Assembly (NCBI RefSeq): GCF_017357225.1
Contig: NZ_CP071604.1
Span: 3,813,501 to 3,877,500 of the forward strand
Length of the DNA: 64,000 bases
Reading direction: 5' to 3'
Source of the DNA: Rhizobium binae
GTDB lineage: Bacteria; Pseudomonadota; Alphaproteobacteria; Rhizobiales; Rhizobiaceae
Shown piece by piece: positions 17,306 to 28,686 of the stretch (positions are counted from its first letter, which is position 1; every line of letters starts with the position of its first letter). A model generated the notes under the pieces. The model ran no database searches, had not been told where the DNA came from, and saw nothing but the letters and a program-made list of their open reading frames with translations. The translations under genes were made by a program, and so were the position numbers.

Positions 17306-18745
17306 TCAGATGCCGCTCTGGCCGTCAGAACCGATATAGGCAATGCGGATCATGTTGGTGGCGCCGGGCGTGCCGAGCGGCACGCCGGCCGAGATGATGA
17401 TGCGGTCGCCCGGCTTGCCGAAGCCTTCGTCCGCGACGATGCGGCAGGCGCGGTTGACCATGTCGTCGAGATCGGTGGCGTCATGGGTGACGACGCAATG
17501 CAGGCCCCAGACGATGGCGAGCCGGCGTGCCGTCTTGATGATCGGCGACAGTGCCAGGATCGGCACCTGTGGGCGCTCGCGCGAGGCGCGAAGGCCTGTC
17601 GTGCCCGAGGAGGTGTAACAAACGATCGCCGACAGTTTCAACGTCTCGGCGATCTGGCGGGCGGCAAGTGAGATCGCATCGGCGCCGGTCGCTTCCGGCT
17701 GGGCGCGCTGGGCATAGATAATGCCGGGATAATGCGGCTCGCGCTCGATGGCAGTGGCAATCGACGCCATGGTCGAGACGGCTTCGACCGGATAGTCGCC
17801 GGAGGCCGATTCGGCCGAGAGCATGACGGCATCGGCACCTTCGAAGACGGCGGTCGCGACATCCGACACTTCGGCGCGCGTAGGCACCGGGGCCGAAATC
17901 ATCGATTCCAGCATCTGCGTGGCGACGACCACCGGCTTGCCCGAACGGCGGCAGGCGCGGATCAGTTGCTTTTGGATGCCGGGAACCGATTCGAGCGGCA
18001 TTTCGACGCCGAGATCGCCGCGGGCGACCATCAGAGCATCGGACAGCTCTATGATCTCCTCGATACGCTCGAGAGCCTGCGGTTTTTCGATCTTCGACAT
18101 CAGACCGACGCGGCCGCGGGCGATCTTGCGCACCTCGGCAAGGTCGTCGGGACGCTGGACGAAGGAAAGCGCTACCCAGTCGACATCGTCGGTGGCAAGC
18201 ACGGCGTCGAGGTCGGCGCGGTCCTTATCCGTCAGTGCGCCGACTCCGAGCAGCGTGTCGGGAAGGCTGACGCCCTTGCGGTCGGAAATGCGGGTACCTG
18301 AAATAACCGTTGTGACGATGCTCTTGCCGTCGCATTTGTCGGCGCGCAGCGCGAGCTTGCCGTCGTCGATCAGCAGGCGATGGCCAGGCTGCACCGATTC
18401 CAGGATCTCCGGATGCGGCAGATAGACACGGGTCTGATCGCCGAGCGCTTCGTTGTTGTCGAGCGTGAAGGTCTGGCCTGGCTTCAGGTCGACCTTGCTG
18501 TCGACGAACTTGCCGACGCGCAGTTTCGGCCCCTGCAGGTCGGCGAGAATGCCGATCGGCCGGCCGGAGCGCGCCTCGACCGAGCGGATGCGCTGGATGA
18601 GCGTACGCATCAGGTCGTGGCTCGCATGGCTCATATTGATGCGGAAGACGTCGGCACCAGCCTGGTGCAGCTTCTCGATCACCGATTCCTCGGCGGAGGC
18701 GGGCCCGAGGGTGGCGAGGATTTTAATTTTGCGATTACGCTTCAT
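17306..18745 (-). CDS. pyk: Pyruvate kinase
   Basis: 479 residues from ATG 18745; the first base of that ATG is also the last base of the upstream gene's TGA, so the two are translationally coupled. It transfers phosphate from PEP to ADP. Motifs: N-terminal KILATLGPAS, LADLQGPKLRVG, the active-site lysine in GLMSKIEKPQALE, GDLGVEM, and TQMLESMI. The C-terminal allosteric domain contains CYTSSGTTGLRASRERP. Full length, one clear copy in the window. Confidence 0.97.
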   Translation of the reverse strand: MKRNRKIKILATLGPASAEESVIEKLHQAGADVFRINMSHASHDLMRTLIQRIRSVEARSGRPIGILADLQGPKLRVGKFVDSKVDLKPGQTFTLDNNEALGDQTRVYLPHPEILESVQPGHRLLIDDGKLALRADKCDGKSIVTTVISGTRISDRKGVSLPDTLLGVGALTDKDRADLDAVLATDDVDWVALSFVQRPDDLAEVRKIARGRVGLMSKIEKPQALERIEEIIELSDALMVARGDLGVEMPLESVPGIQKQLIRACRRSGKPVVVATQMLESMISAPVPTRAEVSDVATAVFEGADAVMLSAESASGDYPVEAVSTMASIATAIEREPHYPGIIYAQRAQPEATGADAISLAARQIAETLKLSAIVCYTSSGTTGLRASRERPQVPILALSPIIKTARRLAIVWGLHCVVTHDATDLDDMVNRACRIVADEGFGKPGDRIIISAGVPLGTPGATNMIRIAYIGSDGQSGI

Positions 18746-19230
18746 CAATTCTGGCTTTCTTGCGTCCCTGGGGTGTCGGAGAGTTGGACCATCCAGCTGC
18801 CCTGGCGGCCCGTGTCATATTCCTTGAAACCCATCTTCTGGTAGCCGCGGGCATAACAATCCTGCACACCCGAGATCTTGAACTCGTTTTCCGCCACGCA
18901 CATCTGCACGTCCCCCGTCCATCGTCCTCCCCGGGCGGCGTCCTCTGCGTAGAGGTAATAATAACGCGATTGCAATTCTCCCTCGATCAACACGGCGCAG
19001 GTTGTTGCCGGCACCTGCCACCAGCCTTCCGTCACCCAGCCATCTTTGGCCCGATACCCGATCGCGACGCCGACCAGATTCTGCGTTCCGTTGCAGACGC
19101 GAAAATCGGCGCGTGCGGCATCTGCGATGAAGAACGGCATAAAAGCTGCAAGAGCGAACAGAGCGAGTCGGACCAGCGGTCCGGACCGCGTGAGGAAACT
19201 TGGCGCGGCTTGAATCAACACGGCTCCCAA
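18745..19230 (-). CDS. DUF1036 exported protein
   Basis: 161 residues from a TTG at 19230 with GGAG four bases upstream; a GTG nine bases later is an alternative. The N-terminus has a signal peptide (LALFALAAFMPFFIADAARA). The mature part FRVCNGTQNLVGVAIGYRAKDGWVTEGWW, then YYYLYAEDAARGGRWTG, is the DUF1036 pattern with four conserved Cys that may form disulfides. Function unknown. It overlaps pyk by one base and is probably in the same operon, a pairing I recall in related genomes. Confidence 0.85.
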   Translation of the reverse strand: MGAVLIQAAPSFLTRSGPLVRLALFALAAFMPFFIADAARADFRVCNGTQNLVGVAIGYRAKDGWVTEGWWQVPATTCAVLIEGELQSRYYYLYAEDAARGGRWTGDVQMCVAENEFKISGVQDCYARGYQKMGFKEYDTGRQGSWMVQLSDTPGTQESQN

Positions 19231-19430
19231 ATAGCTCCACGGTTATTCATATCCGTGTCTTCTTGCGCCGCCGCCAAGCGAAAGTCAACGCGATGCTAAT
19301 CGATTATATTTCCTTTCATAAACTGCACGTCAAGGGTCATTTCCGTTCCTGCCGCCTGTAGTGCTTGAACCGTCGGGAGCCCCATGCGATCACTGAGCCC
19401 GACCGCGCAATAACGAATGGCAATTCCTTC

Positions 19431-20219
19431 ATGGACGACTTCCGATCCTTCGAAATCCTATCCGGCAAACATGACAAAGGCATGGTGATCCTCGCCGATC
19501 ACGCGATGAACCGCCTTCCCGCGCGATATGGCCGGCTCGGCCTGCCCGATGCGGCCTTTGCCCGCCACATCGCCTATGACATCGGCATCGAGAGCCTGAC
19601 GCGGCAGCTTTCGGCGAGACTTGGCGTACCTGCGGTGCTTGGTGGCTTCTCGCGCCTGCTGATCGACCCGAACCGCGGCGAGGATGACCCGACGCTGGTC
19701 ATGAAGATTTCCGACGGCGCCGTAATCTCTGGCAATCATCCGATCACACCGCAGGAATGGGAGTATCGTATCGAGACCTTCCATCGCCCCTATCACCATG
19801 CGGTGGCGGCAACTATCGATAAGGTTGCGAACGCCACCGGCCGGGCGCCGCTGGTCCTGTCGCTGCATTCCTTCACGCCGGCGTGGAAAGGAATTCCCCG
19901 CCCATGGCATGCCGCAGTCCTCTGGGACAGCGACCGGCGCGCCGTCGGCCCGCTGCTCGACATGCTACGCGCCGATCCAGATCTCTTCGTTGGCGACAAC
20001 GAACCCTATGACGGCGCCCTGAAGGGCGATACCATGTACCGGCACTGCATGATGACCGGCATCCCGCACGCACTGCTCGAAGTGCGGCAGGATCTGATCG
20101 CAGACGAGACCGGGATTGCTGCATGGGCCGAACGCCTGGCGCCGATCTTTGCGGCGATGAACGCCGATCCTGCCCTGCACGAATACGACGTCCATCTGTC
20201 GCGCACCGGTCCCTATTGA
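19431..20219 (+). CDS. N-formylglutamate amidohydrolase family protein (first copy)
   Basis: 262 residues from ATG 19431; the frame to 19365 has no ribosome site. FGase family: ILADHAMNRLPARYG (metal-ligand region), DPNRGEDDPTLVMKISDG, LVLSLHSFTPAWKGIPRPWH and LLEVRQDLIADE. These enzymes hydrolyse N-formylglutamate or related N-acyl amino acids using a bound metal. A second, less similar FGase gene lies at 58472. It leads a run with DUF1244 (15 bp later) and then gapR. Confidence 0.88.
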   Translation: MDDFRSFEILSGKHDKGMVILADHAMNRLPARYGRLGLPDAAFARHIAYDIGIESLTRQLSARLGVPAVLGGFSRLLIDPNRGEDDPTLVMKISDGAVISGNHPITPQEWEYRIETFHRPYHHAVAATIDKVANATGRAPLVLSLHSFTPAWKGIPRPWHAAVLWDSDRRAVGPLLDMLRADPDLFVGDNEPYDGALKGDTMYRHCMMTGIPHALLEVRQDLIADETGIAAWAERLAPIFAAMNADPALHEYDVHLSRTGPY

Positions 20220-20234
20220 AGGAAGGAAAGCGAG

Positions 20235-20540
<306 letters not shown>

Positions 20541-20628
20541 CCCATCACGCGGCGAATAGGCTTGACCCTCGCGCCGCTTCGCGGCAGTCACGGGCATCCA
20601 AAATTATCGTCCCAATCAGGAGAACACG

Positions 20629-20892
20629 ATGTCTGATGCACATGGCGTCGCCCGCGACCAGCTTCGCGCCTTCATCGAGCGCATTGAACGGCTGGAAGAA
20701 GAAAAGAAGACCATCGCCGACGACATCAAGGACGTCTACGGCGAAGCCAAGGGTATGGGCTTCGACACCAAGATCCTGAAGAAAGTCGTGGCGCTGCGCA
20801 AAAAGGACGAGCAGGAGCGCATGGAAGAGGAAGCGATCCTCGACACCTATTTGCACGCGCTCGGTATGATCGAGTCCCCGCCGGAAGGCTGA
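20629..20892 (+). CDS. gapR: GapR-type nucleoid-associated protein (DUF2312)
   Basis: 87 residues. The sequence ([60 protein letters not shown]) is the DUF2312/GapR family. In Caulobacter, GapR is an essential dimeric coiled-coil protein that encircles AT-rich overtwisted DNA ahead of replication and transcription forks. The basic second helix and the coiled coil are intact. Its own terminator follows at 20918. Confidence 0.93.
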   Translation: MSDAHGVARDQLRAFIERIERLEEEKKTIADDIKDVYGEAKGMGFDTKILKKVVALRKKDEQERMEEEAILDTYLHALGMIESPPEG

Positions 20893-20917
20893 TCCGACTG
20901 GCATCGCTGACGTCGAT

Positions 20918-20949
20918 AAGCCGCTGGAGCGATCCGGCGGCTTTCTTTT
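20918..20949 (+). terminator. Terminator after gapR
   Basis: AAGCCGC (20918-20924) pairs with GCGGCTT (20937-20943), followed by TTCTTTT. It is a near-exact inverted copy of the minus-strand terminator at 21001-21031. Confidence 0.8.
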
Positions 20950-21000
20950 GGAGAGAACGCGACCCCCCGAACACCGACAGTGTCAGATCGAAGCGGCCAA

Positions 21001-21031
21001 AAGAAAAACCGCCGGATCGCTCCAGCGGTTT
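21001..21031 (-). terminator. Terminator after the DUF882 gene
   Basis: AAACCGC (21006-21012) pairs with GCGGTTT (21025-21031); on the minus strand it is followed by TTCTT. It mirrors the gapR terminator, including the loop sequence. Confidence 0.75.
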
Positions 21032-21055
21032 TTGAAATTCCCAGGATCGGCATGC

Positions 21056-22900
21056 TCAGTTCGTATTGAACTTGCGCACTTCCATGAAGTTGACGGCCGT
21101 GCCGCTGAAGCGGGCAGGATCGACCGACGCAGTCTTGACGTTGAAACCTTCGGCATAGACGGCGGTCGGCTGGGCGCGCATCGTCTGGCTGACGAAGCGC
21201 GGCGCCTTGACCTGCTTGGAGGCCATCTCGAGGCGGGCATTGGTCAGCGCCCACTGCGAAATCATCTTCTGCGTCAGCTTCGGCTCGGTGCGCACCGTCG
21301 CGCGGCTGGCGTCGGCGGCGGCGGCCTCCTTCTGCGTCGGGCGCCCCCCCTTGGTGGGAACAGCCGGTGCGACGGCGTTTTCGGCGGCCGGTGTGTCGAA
21401 GGCGTCGCCGAAGTTTGCCGACTTCGTTACGGGCGCCAGGGCTGCGAGCTGAAGCGACGGCTTTTGGGCAGGCGGCTGTTGCGGCATCGCGGCGTTGATT
21501 GCCTCCTCCACCGTCATTTCCGGCGCATGCGCGGCGACCTGGTTTTCGCCAATCTTGTTCTGCTGGTCGAGCGCGTCGGCAACGGCAGGAGACAGTCCGC
21601 CGTCCTGATCGGCCTCGTCGGCCTCTGCTTCCGGATCGGCATCGGCCGCAGCGAGAAGCTTTTCGGCAAGGGCAGGACGTTCGACCGGCGTCGGAACCGG
21701 CATACCGCTCAGCATGGCGGGATCGGTCGACGCGACTTCGGCATCGCCGGGCGCACGGCGCTGGCCGAGAAGCGAAGGAATCGGGATGCTGTAGGCGCTA
21801 AGATCGGCGAACTGCTGCGGCTGGGCCTGATCGACTGGGAGCGCGGCCAGGGCCTGCTGCGCGGCATTACCCGAAGGCGGCGCCATCAGTGCGCTCGCAA
21901 CTTCGCTACCGGCCGGCTGGTTGCTGAATGCCGGACGAACCTGCGGCACAGGTGCGTTCAGATTGGCAACTTCGGTCTGCTGCGGCGGCTCGGCCGGGGT
22001 CGGCTCGGCAGCCTTCGGCGGCGTCGCCTTGGCAGCAGCGACAGGAGCGGAATCGTCCGACTCATCCTCTTGCTCATCAGCCCCGCCGCCAAAAAGTGCT
22101 TCGAACAGCGTCTTGTGCTTCGGCGACGATTCGGACGCACTGGCGATCTCGATCTGCGTGCTGTTGACACGGCGCTTGTAGTCGGCCATCGCCTGCTGAT
22201 AGCCGGGCAGCGGCTTGCCATCAGCCGGAATGTGAAGGGTATTGCCGTTCGGGAAAAGTCGAACGAGCTCGTCGCGGCTCATGCGCGGCCAGGCGCGAAC
22301 ACCGCCGACATCCATATGCACGAAGGGTGAACCGGATTTCGGATAGAAGCCGACGCCGCCGACCTGCATCTTCATGCCGATGCCGCGCAGGGTTGCGAGC
22401 TTGACATCAGGAATAAAGAAATCCATCGCCTTGCCGAGCATATGCTGGCTCTTTTCGGCGACGCCGGAATTGCGCGAGCGCCCGCGCAGCATCTCGTTGG
22501 TCGCCGGCGAGCGGAAGCCGCAGACAACATTGATGTAATCCCGTGAACCGCTCTGGCGATAGACTTCCCAGATCAGGTCGAACAGGCGCGGATCCATCTT
22601 CGTCGGCTGATTCTTGCGCCAGTCGCGGAGGAAGCGGTTCAGCTGCTCCAGACCCTTGGGGTCGAACTTGCCATTGCGCTTGTAGGTGATGACGGCCTTT
22701 TCGCCGGTATGGATGAAATAGAGCTTGAGGCTACGGGTTTCGCCCGCGGCCTCGGAACGCGTACTGACGAATACCGGCGAGGAAACTGCAAGCGCAAGAA
22801 GGGCGGCCGCCGCCGTCCTCACTGCCTTTCCGCAAATGTCGGCGCACAAAGAACGCCAGCTCAAGCGCGAAGGCTTGGAATTCCCATTCAGATTCGGCAA
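21056..22900 (-). CDS. DUF882 (YcbK/M15-like) periplasmic protein with long disordered tail
   Basis: 614 residues from a TTG at 22900 preceded by GGGGA; there is no in-frame ATG before the conserved domain. After a signal peptide (TAAAALLALAVSSPVFVSTR) comes the DUF882/peptidase M15-like domain at about residues 55-230: LKLYFIHTGEKAVITY, YINVVCGFRSPATNEMLR, SQHMLGKAMDFFIPDV and FVHMDVGGVRAW, with the His/Asp ligands of the zinc site preserved. This suggests cell-wall peptide or L,D-crosslink processing. Residues from about 280 to 560 are an Ala/Pro/Glu-rich low-complexity region, which is unusually long, followed by a conserved C-terminal stretch. Confidence 0.85.
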   Translation of the reverse strand: MPNLNGNSKPSRLSWRSLCADICGKAVRTAAAALLALAVSSPVFVSTRSEAAGETRSLKLYFIHTGEKAVITYKRNGKFDPKGLEQLNRFLRDWRKNQPTKMDPRLFDLIWEVYRQSGSRDYINVVCGFRSPATNEMLRGRSRNSGVAEKSQHMLGKAMDFFIPDVKLATLRGIGMKMQVGGVGFYPKSGSPFVHMDVGGVRAWPRMSRDELVRLFPNGNTLHIPADGKPLPGYQQAMADYKRRVNSTQIEIASASESSPKHKTLFEALFGGGADEQEDESDDSAPVAAAKATPPKAAEPTPAEPPQQTEVANLNAPVPQVRPAFSNQPAGSEVASALMAPPSGNAAQQALAALPVDQAQPQQFADLSAYSIPIPSLLGQRRAPGDAEVASTDPAMLSGMPVPTPVERPALAEKLLAAADADPEAEADEADQDGGLSPAVADALDQQNKIGENQVAAHAPEMTVEEAINAAMPQQPPAQKPSLQLAALAPVTKSANFGDAFDTPAAENAVAPAVPTKGGRPTQKEAAAADASRATVRTEPKLTQKMISQWALTNARLEMASKQVKAPRFVSQTMRAQPTAVYAEGFNVKTASVDPARFSGTAVNFMEVRKFNTN

Positions 22901-23078
22901 CTCGATCCCCGTCAGACAGACAATGTCCCGTACTGTCTCAGATGACTGTCAAATGCGGTCACACGATGGCAAAAATGCCACACATGATCAACCTTTTCTT
23001 TACATAGTGAACGAGCCACTAACAAGTGGTTTATAATCAGTAACAGTTCGTGGTTGCCTGAGTCTTAATAAATAGGGC

Positions 23079-24626
<1,548 letters not shown>

Positions 24627-24833
24627 TGTCGCCTCACTTCATGCGAAACCATGGTGGGCACTCTGGCAGAAAGGCTTGAACATCCAGTTTTGAGAAACAA
24701 TTGCATTTTATTGATTGCGACAGCCGCTTTTCGTGCCGAAGCGAGGCCTTTGATGGGCCGAAAGGCCCTTGATGCGGCGCCTTCTCACGCTTATTCAAAC
24801 AGACCTGTTATAAAGTGGAGAGGAATTGCGTTT

Positions 24834-26687
24834 ATGAAAATCAAGCTCCCGCACGCCAGCCTTCGTTTGTCGCCTGCAGCGCCAGCGGGGCCTGCCGATC
24901 CGGCGCTCGGCGATCTGCCGGTCTGGAAGCTGCAGGATCTTTATCCCTCCGCCACGTCAACCGCCTTCGTCGCCGACATGGAGAAGGCCGGCAAGGCCGC
25001 GATCGCCTTCGAGCAAAGGTGGAAGGGCAAACTCGCCGACGCCGCGACGAAAACCGGCAGGCAGGGCATCGGCGCGGCGCTGAAGGAATATGAGGCGCTT
25101 GACGACATTATGGGCCGCCTCGGCTCCTTCGCCGGCCTCACCTATTTCTCCGACACCACCAACCCGACCAACGGCAAGCTCTACGGCGACGTCCAGGCCA
25201 AGATCACCGAATTCTCAGGCCATCTCCTGTTCTTCGCGCTGGAACTGAACCGCATCGACGACGCGGTCATCGACGCCTGCATCGCCAACGACCCCGATGC
25301 CGGTCATTATCGCCCCTGGCTGATCGACCTCAGGAAAGACAAGCCCTATCAGCTCGACGACAGGCTGGAGCAGCTCTTCCTCGAAAAGTCGATGACATCG
25401 GCGGCCGCCTTCAATCGCCTGTTTGACGAAACCATGGCGGAACTCCGCTACGAGATCGATGGCGAGAAAGTGCCGCTCGAAGTTGCCTTGAACATGTTGC
25501 AGGAAAAGGATTCGGAAGTGCGCCGCAAGGCCGCCATGGCGCTCGCCGAAACCTTCAAGGCCAATATCCGCATCTTCACACTGATCACCAACACGCTTGC
25601 CAAGGACAAGGATATCTCCGACCGCTGGCGCGGCTTCGAAGACATTGCCGACTCCAGGCACCTCGCAAACCGTGTCGAGCGCGAGGTCGTCGATGCGCTC
25701 GCCGCTGCCGTCCGGGAAGCCTATCCCCGTCTTTCGCACCGCTATTATAAGATGAAGGCGAAATGGCTCGGCATGGAGCAGATGAACTTCTGGGACCGCA
25801 ACGCGCCGCTTCCGGAAACCTCCAGCGCTGTGATCTCCTGGTCGGAGGCAAAGGACACGGTGCTGTCGGCCTATGGAAATTTCGCCCCCGCGATGGCCGA
25901 TATCGCTAGGCGCTTCTTCGACGAACAATGGATCGATGCCCCGGTCCGTCCCGGCAAGGCGCCCGGCGCCTTTGCCCATCCAACGGTTCCCTCGGCCCAT
26001 CCCTATGTGCTCGTCAATTATATGGGCAAGCCGCGCGACGTGATGACGCTGGCCCACGAACTCGGGCACGGCGTGCACCAGGTTCTGGCCGGCGCGCAAG
26101 GGGCGCTGATGTGCCAGACGCCTTTGACGCTTGCCGAAACCGCCTCCGTCTTCGGCGAGATGCTGACCTTCCGCGCGCTTCTCGAAAAGACCACCGACAG
26201 GCGCGAGCGCAAGGCGATGCTCGCCCAGAAGGTCGAGGACATGATCAACACGGTCGTGCGCCAGATCGCCTTCTACGAATTCGAGCGCAAGCTGCACACC
26301 GCCCGGAAATCAGGTGAGCTCACCGCCGACGACATCGGCGAACTCTGGCTCTCCGTCCAGTCCGAAAGCCTCGGGCCGGCGATCAGCATTTCCGAGGGCT
26401 ACGAGACCTATTGGGCCTATATCCCCCACTTCATCCACTCGCCCTTCTATGTCTACGCCTATGCTTTCGGCGATTGCCTGGTGAATTCGCTCTATGCCGT
26501 CTACCAGAAGGCCGAGAAGGGCTTCCAGGAGAAGTATTTCGAACTGCTGAAGGCCGGCGGCACCAAGCATCATTCGGAACTTTTGAAGCCTTTCGGCCTC
26601 GACGCCACCGATCCGTCGTTCTGGAGCCATGGCCTGTCGATGATCGAGGGGCTGATCGACGAATTGGAGGCTTTGGATAGGGGATGA
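24834..26687 (+). CDS. M3-family oligoendopeptidase
   Basis: 617 residues from ATG 24834, preceded by GTGGAGAGGA; the frame upstream to 24513 overlaps the regulator. Oligoendopeptidase F-type metallopeptidase. The zinc site HELGHGVHQ is present with the downstream Glu ligand in TLAETASVFGEM. Substrate-binding Tyr/His elements follow in ISEGYETYWAYIPHF and FYVYAYAFGDCLVNSLY. It degrades short intracellular peptides. It is probably monocistronic, and a palindromic repeat follows 16 bp later. Confidence 0.93.
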   Translation: MKIKLPHASLRLSPAAPAGPADPALGDLPVWKLQDLYPSATSTAFVADMEKAGKAAIAFEQRWKGKLADAATKTGRQGIGAALKEYEALDDIMGRLGSFAGLTYFSDTTNPTNGKLYGDVQAKITEFSGHLLFFALELNRIDDAVIDACIANDPDAGHYRPWLIDLRKDKPYQLDDRLEQLFLEKSMTSAAAFNRLFDETMAELRYEIDGEKVPLEVALNMLQEKDSEVRRKAAMALAETFKANIRIFTLITNTLAKDKDISDRWRGFEDIADSRHLANRVEREVVDALAAAVREAYPRLSHRYYKMKAKWLGMEQMNFWDRNAPLPETSSAVISWSEAKDTVLSAYGNFAPAMADIARRFFDEQWIDAPVRPGKAPGAFAHPTVPSAHPYVLVNYMGKPRDVMTLAHELGHGVHQVLAGAQGALMCQTPLTLAETASVFGEMLTFRALLEKTTDRRERKAMLAQKVEDMINTVVRQIAFYEFERKLHTARKSGELTADDIGELWLSVQSESLGPAISISEGYETYWAYIPHFIHSPFYVYAYAFGDCLVNSLYAVYQKAEKGFQEKYFELLKAGGTKHHSELLKPFGLDATDPSFWSHGLSMIEGLIDELEALDRG

Positions 26688-26703
26688 GAGAGGCGAGTCC
26701 CTG

Positions 26704-26834
26704 CTCCCCTCGGGGAGAAGGTGCCGGCAGGCGGATGAGGGAACTGCACGGCAGCCCCTCTCCTTCGCATAGGCTCAGGACGTCGCTTCGCTCCACCCCC
26801 TCATCTTCGGGCATCTTCTCCCCGAAGGGAGAAG
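26704..26834. repeat. RIME-like rhizobial palindromic intergenic element
   Basis: Left arm 26704-26741 and right arm 26796-26834 are inverted copies of one another with a few mismatches. Both carry the core CTTCTCCCCGA / TCGGGGAGAAG and a CCCTCATC / GATGAGGG end. Such mosaic palindromes are known as RIME in Rhizobium and Sinorhizobium. It sits between the M3 peptidase and pabB and could fold into a long transcript hairpin. Confidence 0.7.
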
Positions 26835-26900
26835 AGAGAAATTATCTAACGCTCTTGATCGCATCCAGGCAGTGAGGAGCAGAACAACCGAAAGCGTTGC

Positions 26901-28058
26901 GTGGCCGATCAACCTTATATTCTCTTCCGCGACGACACGACCGGCCAGGTGATGCTGTTCGCGGAACCGGCTGAGATGATCGTCGCGCGAACGCGCGCCG
27001 AGTTCTTTGCCGGCCTTGTCAGGATGGAAGAAGCCAAGGCCGCCGGCAAATGGCTTGCGGGTTACGTGGCCTACGAGGCCGGATATCTCTTCGAAGAAAA
27101 ACTCGCTGCCTTCGCCGACGAAAACCGCGAAACGCCGCTTCTCCTTTTCGGCGTTTTCGATGCTCCCCAGCCGGACACACACCCGCTTGCCCGGCCGAAA
27201 CAGCGTCTCGAAAACGAGGAATTCCTCACGGCTCCGAAAGCTGCCTGGGATTTCCCTGTATATAAAGCGCGTTTCGACCGGCTTCACGAGCACCTCAGGC
27301 TTGGCGACGCCTACCAGGCGAACCTCACCATACCGGTCGAGGCCCGCTGGAACGGCGATCCTCGCGCTGCCTTCTGGTCGCTGATCGAACGCCAACCGGT
27401 CAAATACGGCGCGCTGGTCGATCTCGGCGGCCCCGTCATCCTGTCGCGCTCGCCCGAATTGTTCTTCCGCACCGATGAGCAAGGCTGGATCGAGACCCAT
27501 CCGATGAAAGGGACGGCCAAACGCGGCGCCACTGCCGCCGACGATGCCGAAATCATCGAGGCCATGCGCAATGATATCAAGACGCAGGCCGAAAACCGCA
27601 TGATCGTCGATCTCCTGCGCAACGATATCTCCCGCATCACCGAGGTCGGCACGCTCGATGTCCCGAAGCTCTTCGACGTCGAAACCTATCCGACCGTCCA
27701 CCAGATGGTCAGTCATGTGCAGGCGAGGCTGCGCCCCGGCCTTTCGATCCGCGACATCTTCTCCGCCCTCTTTCCCTGCGGCTCGATCACTGGCGCGCCG
27801 AAGATGCGAGCGATGGAAATTCTCCACGCGCTGGAGGATGCCCCCCGCGATGCCTATTGCGGCGCGATCGGCATGATCTCGCCGAGTGGCGCCATGCGTT
27901 TTTCCGTCGCGATCCGCACCATCACGCTTTTCGGCGCCGGCAGGGCCGTCTTCAATGTCGGCGGCGGCATCGTCTTCGATTCGACCGCCGAGGCCGAATA
28001 TGAGGAATGTCTGCTCAAGGCCCGCTTCGCCGTCGGCGACCAGTGGATCGCGCGATGA
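26901..28058 (+). CDS. pabB: Aminodeoxychorismate synthase component I
   Basis: 385 residues from a GTG at 26901. Chorismate-binding fold: GDAYQANLTIPV, SPELFFRTDEQGWIETHPMK, MKGTAKRG, AENRMIVDLLRNDISRI, FPCGSITGAPK and VGGGIVFDSTAEAEYEE. It converts chorismate plus ammonia to 4-amino-4-deoxychorismate for folate synthesis. It lacks the anthranilate-synthase Trp-inhibition region and is shorter than TrpE, so PabB is the better call. The glutaminase PabA is not in the window. It overlaps pabC by ATGA. Confidence 0.92.
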   Translation: MADQPYILFRDDTTGQVMLFAEPAEMIVARTRAEFFAGLVRMEEAKAAGKWLAGYVAYEAGYLFEEKLAAFADENRETPLLLFGVFDAPQPDTHPLARPKQRLENEEFLTAPKAAWDFPVYKARFDRLHEHLRLGDAYQANLTIPVEARWNGDPRAAFWSLIERQPVKYGALVDLGGPVILSRSPELFFRTDEQGWIETHPMKGTAKRGATAADDAEIIEAMRNDIKTQAENRMIVDLLRNDISRITEVGTLDVPKLFDVETYPTVHQMVSHVQARLRPGLSIRDIFSALFPCGSITGAPKMRAMEILHALEDAPRDAYCGAIGMISPSGAMRFSVAIRTITLFGAGRAVFNVGGGIVFDSTAEAEYEECLLKARFAVGDQWIAR

Positions 28059-28684
28059 CCGATTTTTCGCTGATCGAGACGCTGCGCTGGCAGCCCGGCG
28101 ACGGCTTCATCCGCCTGCGGCTGCATCTCGCCCGGCTTTCCCGTTCCGCCCGTCGCCTTGGCTTCCCGCAGCCGATCGAGGCGGCTGCAAAACTCGAGGA
28201 CGTCGTGGCGGGCTCTGCCGGTCCGCTGCGCCTCCGACTGACCTTGGATCGGCAGGGTCGCATCGAGGTGACGAGCGCGGCCTTCGTGCCGCTGGCGCCG
28301 GAGACGGTCTGGACGGTGCGCATCGCTGAGACGCGTCTTGATTCCACCGACAGGCTGCTGCGCCACAAGACGACGCGCCGCGCCGTCTACGAGGCGGGAC
28401 GCGCCGAATATACATCGGCCGAAGCCGATGAGGTCATCCTGTTGAACGAGCGCGGCGAGGTCTGCGAGGGCACCATCACCTCCGTCTTTCTTGATGACGG
28501 GACCGGTACGCTACGCACTCCACCGATCTCCTGCGGCCTGCTTGCCGGCGTCTTGCGCACCGAGTTGATTTGCGCGCGCAAGGCGCGTGTCGGCCGCCTC
28601 ACACTTGCCGATCTCGACGCCGGCACGCTCTATATCGGCAACTCGCTGCGCGGCCTGATCCGCGCCAATCTCGTCAGGACCTGA
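28055..28684 (+). CDS. pabC: Class IV aminotransferase-fold lyase (aminodeoxychorismate lyase-like)
   Basis: 209 residues from ATG 28055, overlapping the pabB stop by 4 bp. Fold-type IV PLP enzyme: LLRHKTTRRAVYEAG contains the PLP Lys, EADEVILLNERGEVCEGTITSVF the phosphate-binding stretch. Coupling to pabB supports aminodeoxychorismate lyase (release of pyruvate to give 4-aminobenzoate). At 209 residues it is shorter than E. coli PabC and belongs to the short family typical of rhizobia. Confidence 0.85.
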   Translation: MTDFSLIETLRWQPGDGFIRLRLHLARLSRSARRLGFPQPIEAAAKLEDVVAGSAGPLRLRLTLDRQGRIEVTSAAFVPLAPETVWTVRIAETRLDSTDRLLRHKTTRRAVYEAGRAEYTSAEADEVILLNERGEVCEGTITSVFLDDGTGTLRTPPISCGLLAGVLRTELICARKARVGRLTLADLDAGTLYIGNSLRGLIRANLVRT

Positions 28685-28686
28685 TC

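Noticed and set aside
20948..22330. 460-residue plus-strand frame
   Set aside because: Antisense to the DUF882 gene and starts inside the terminator.
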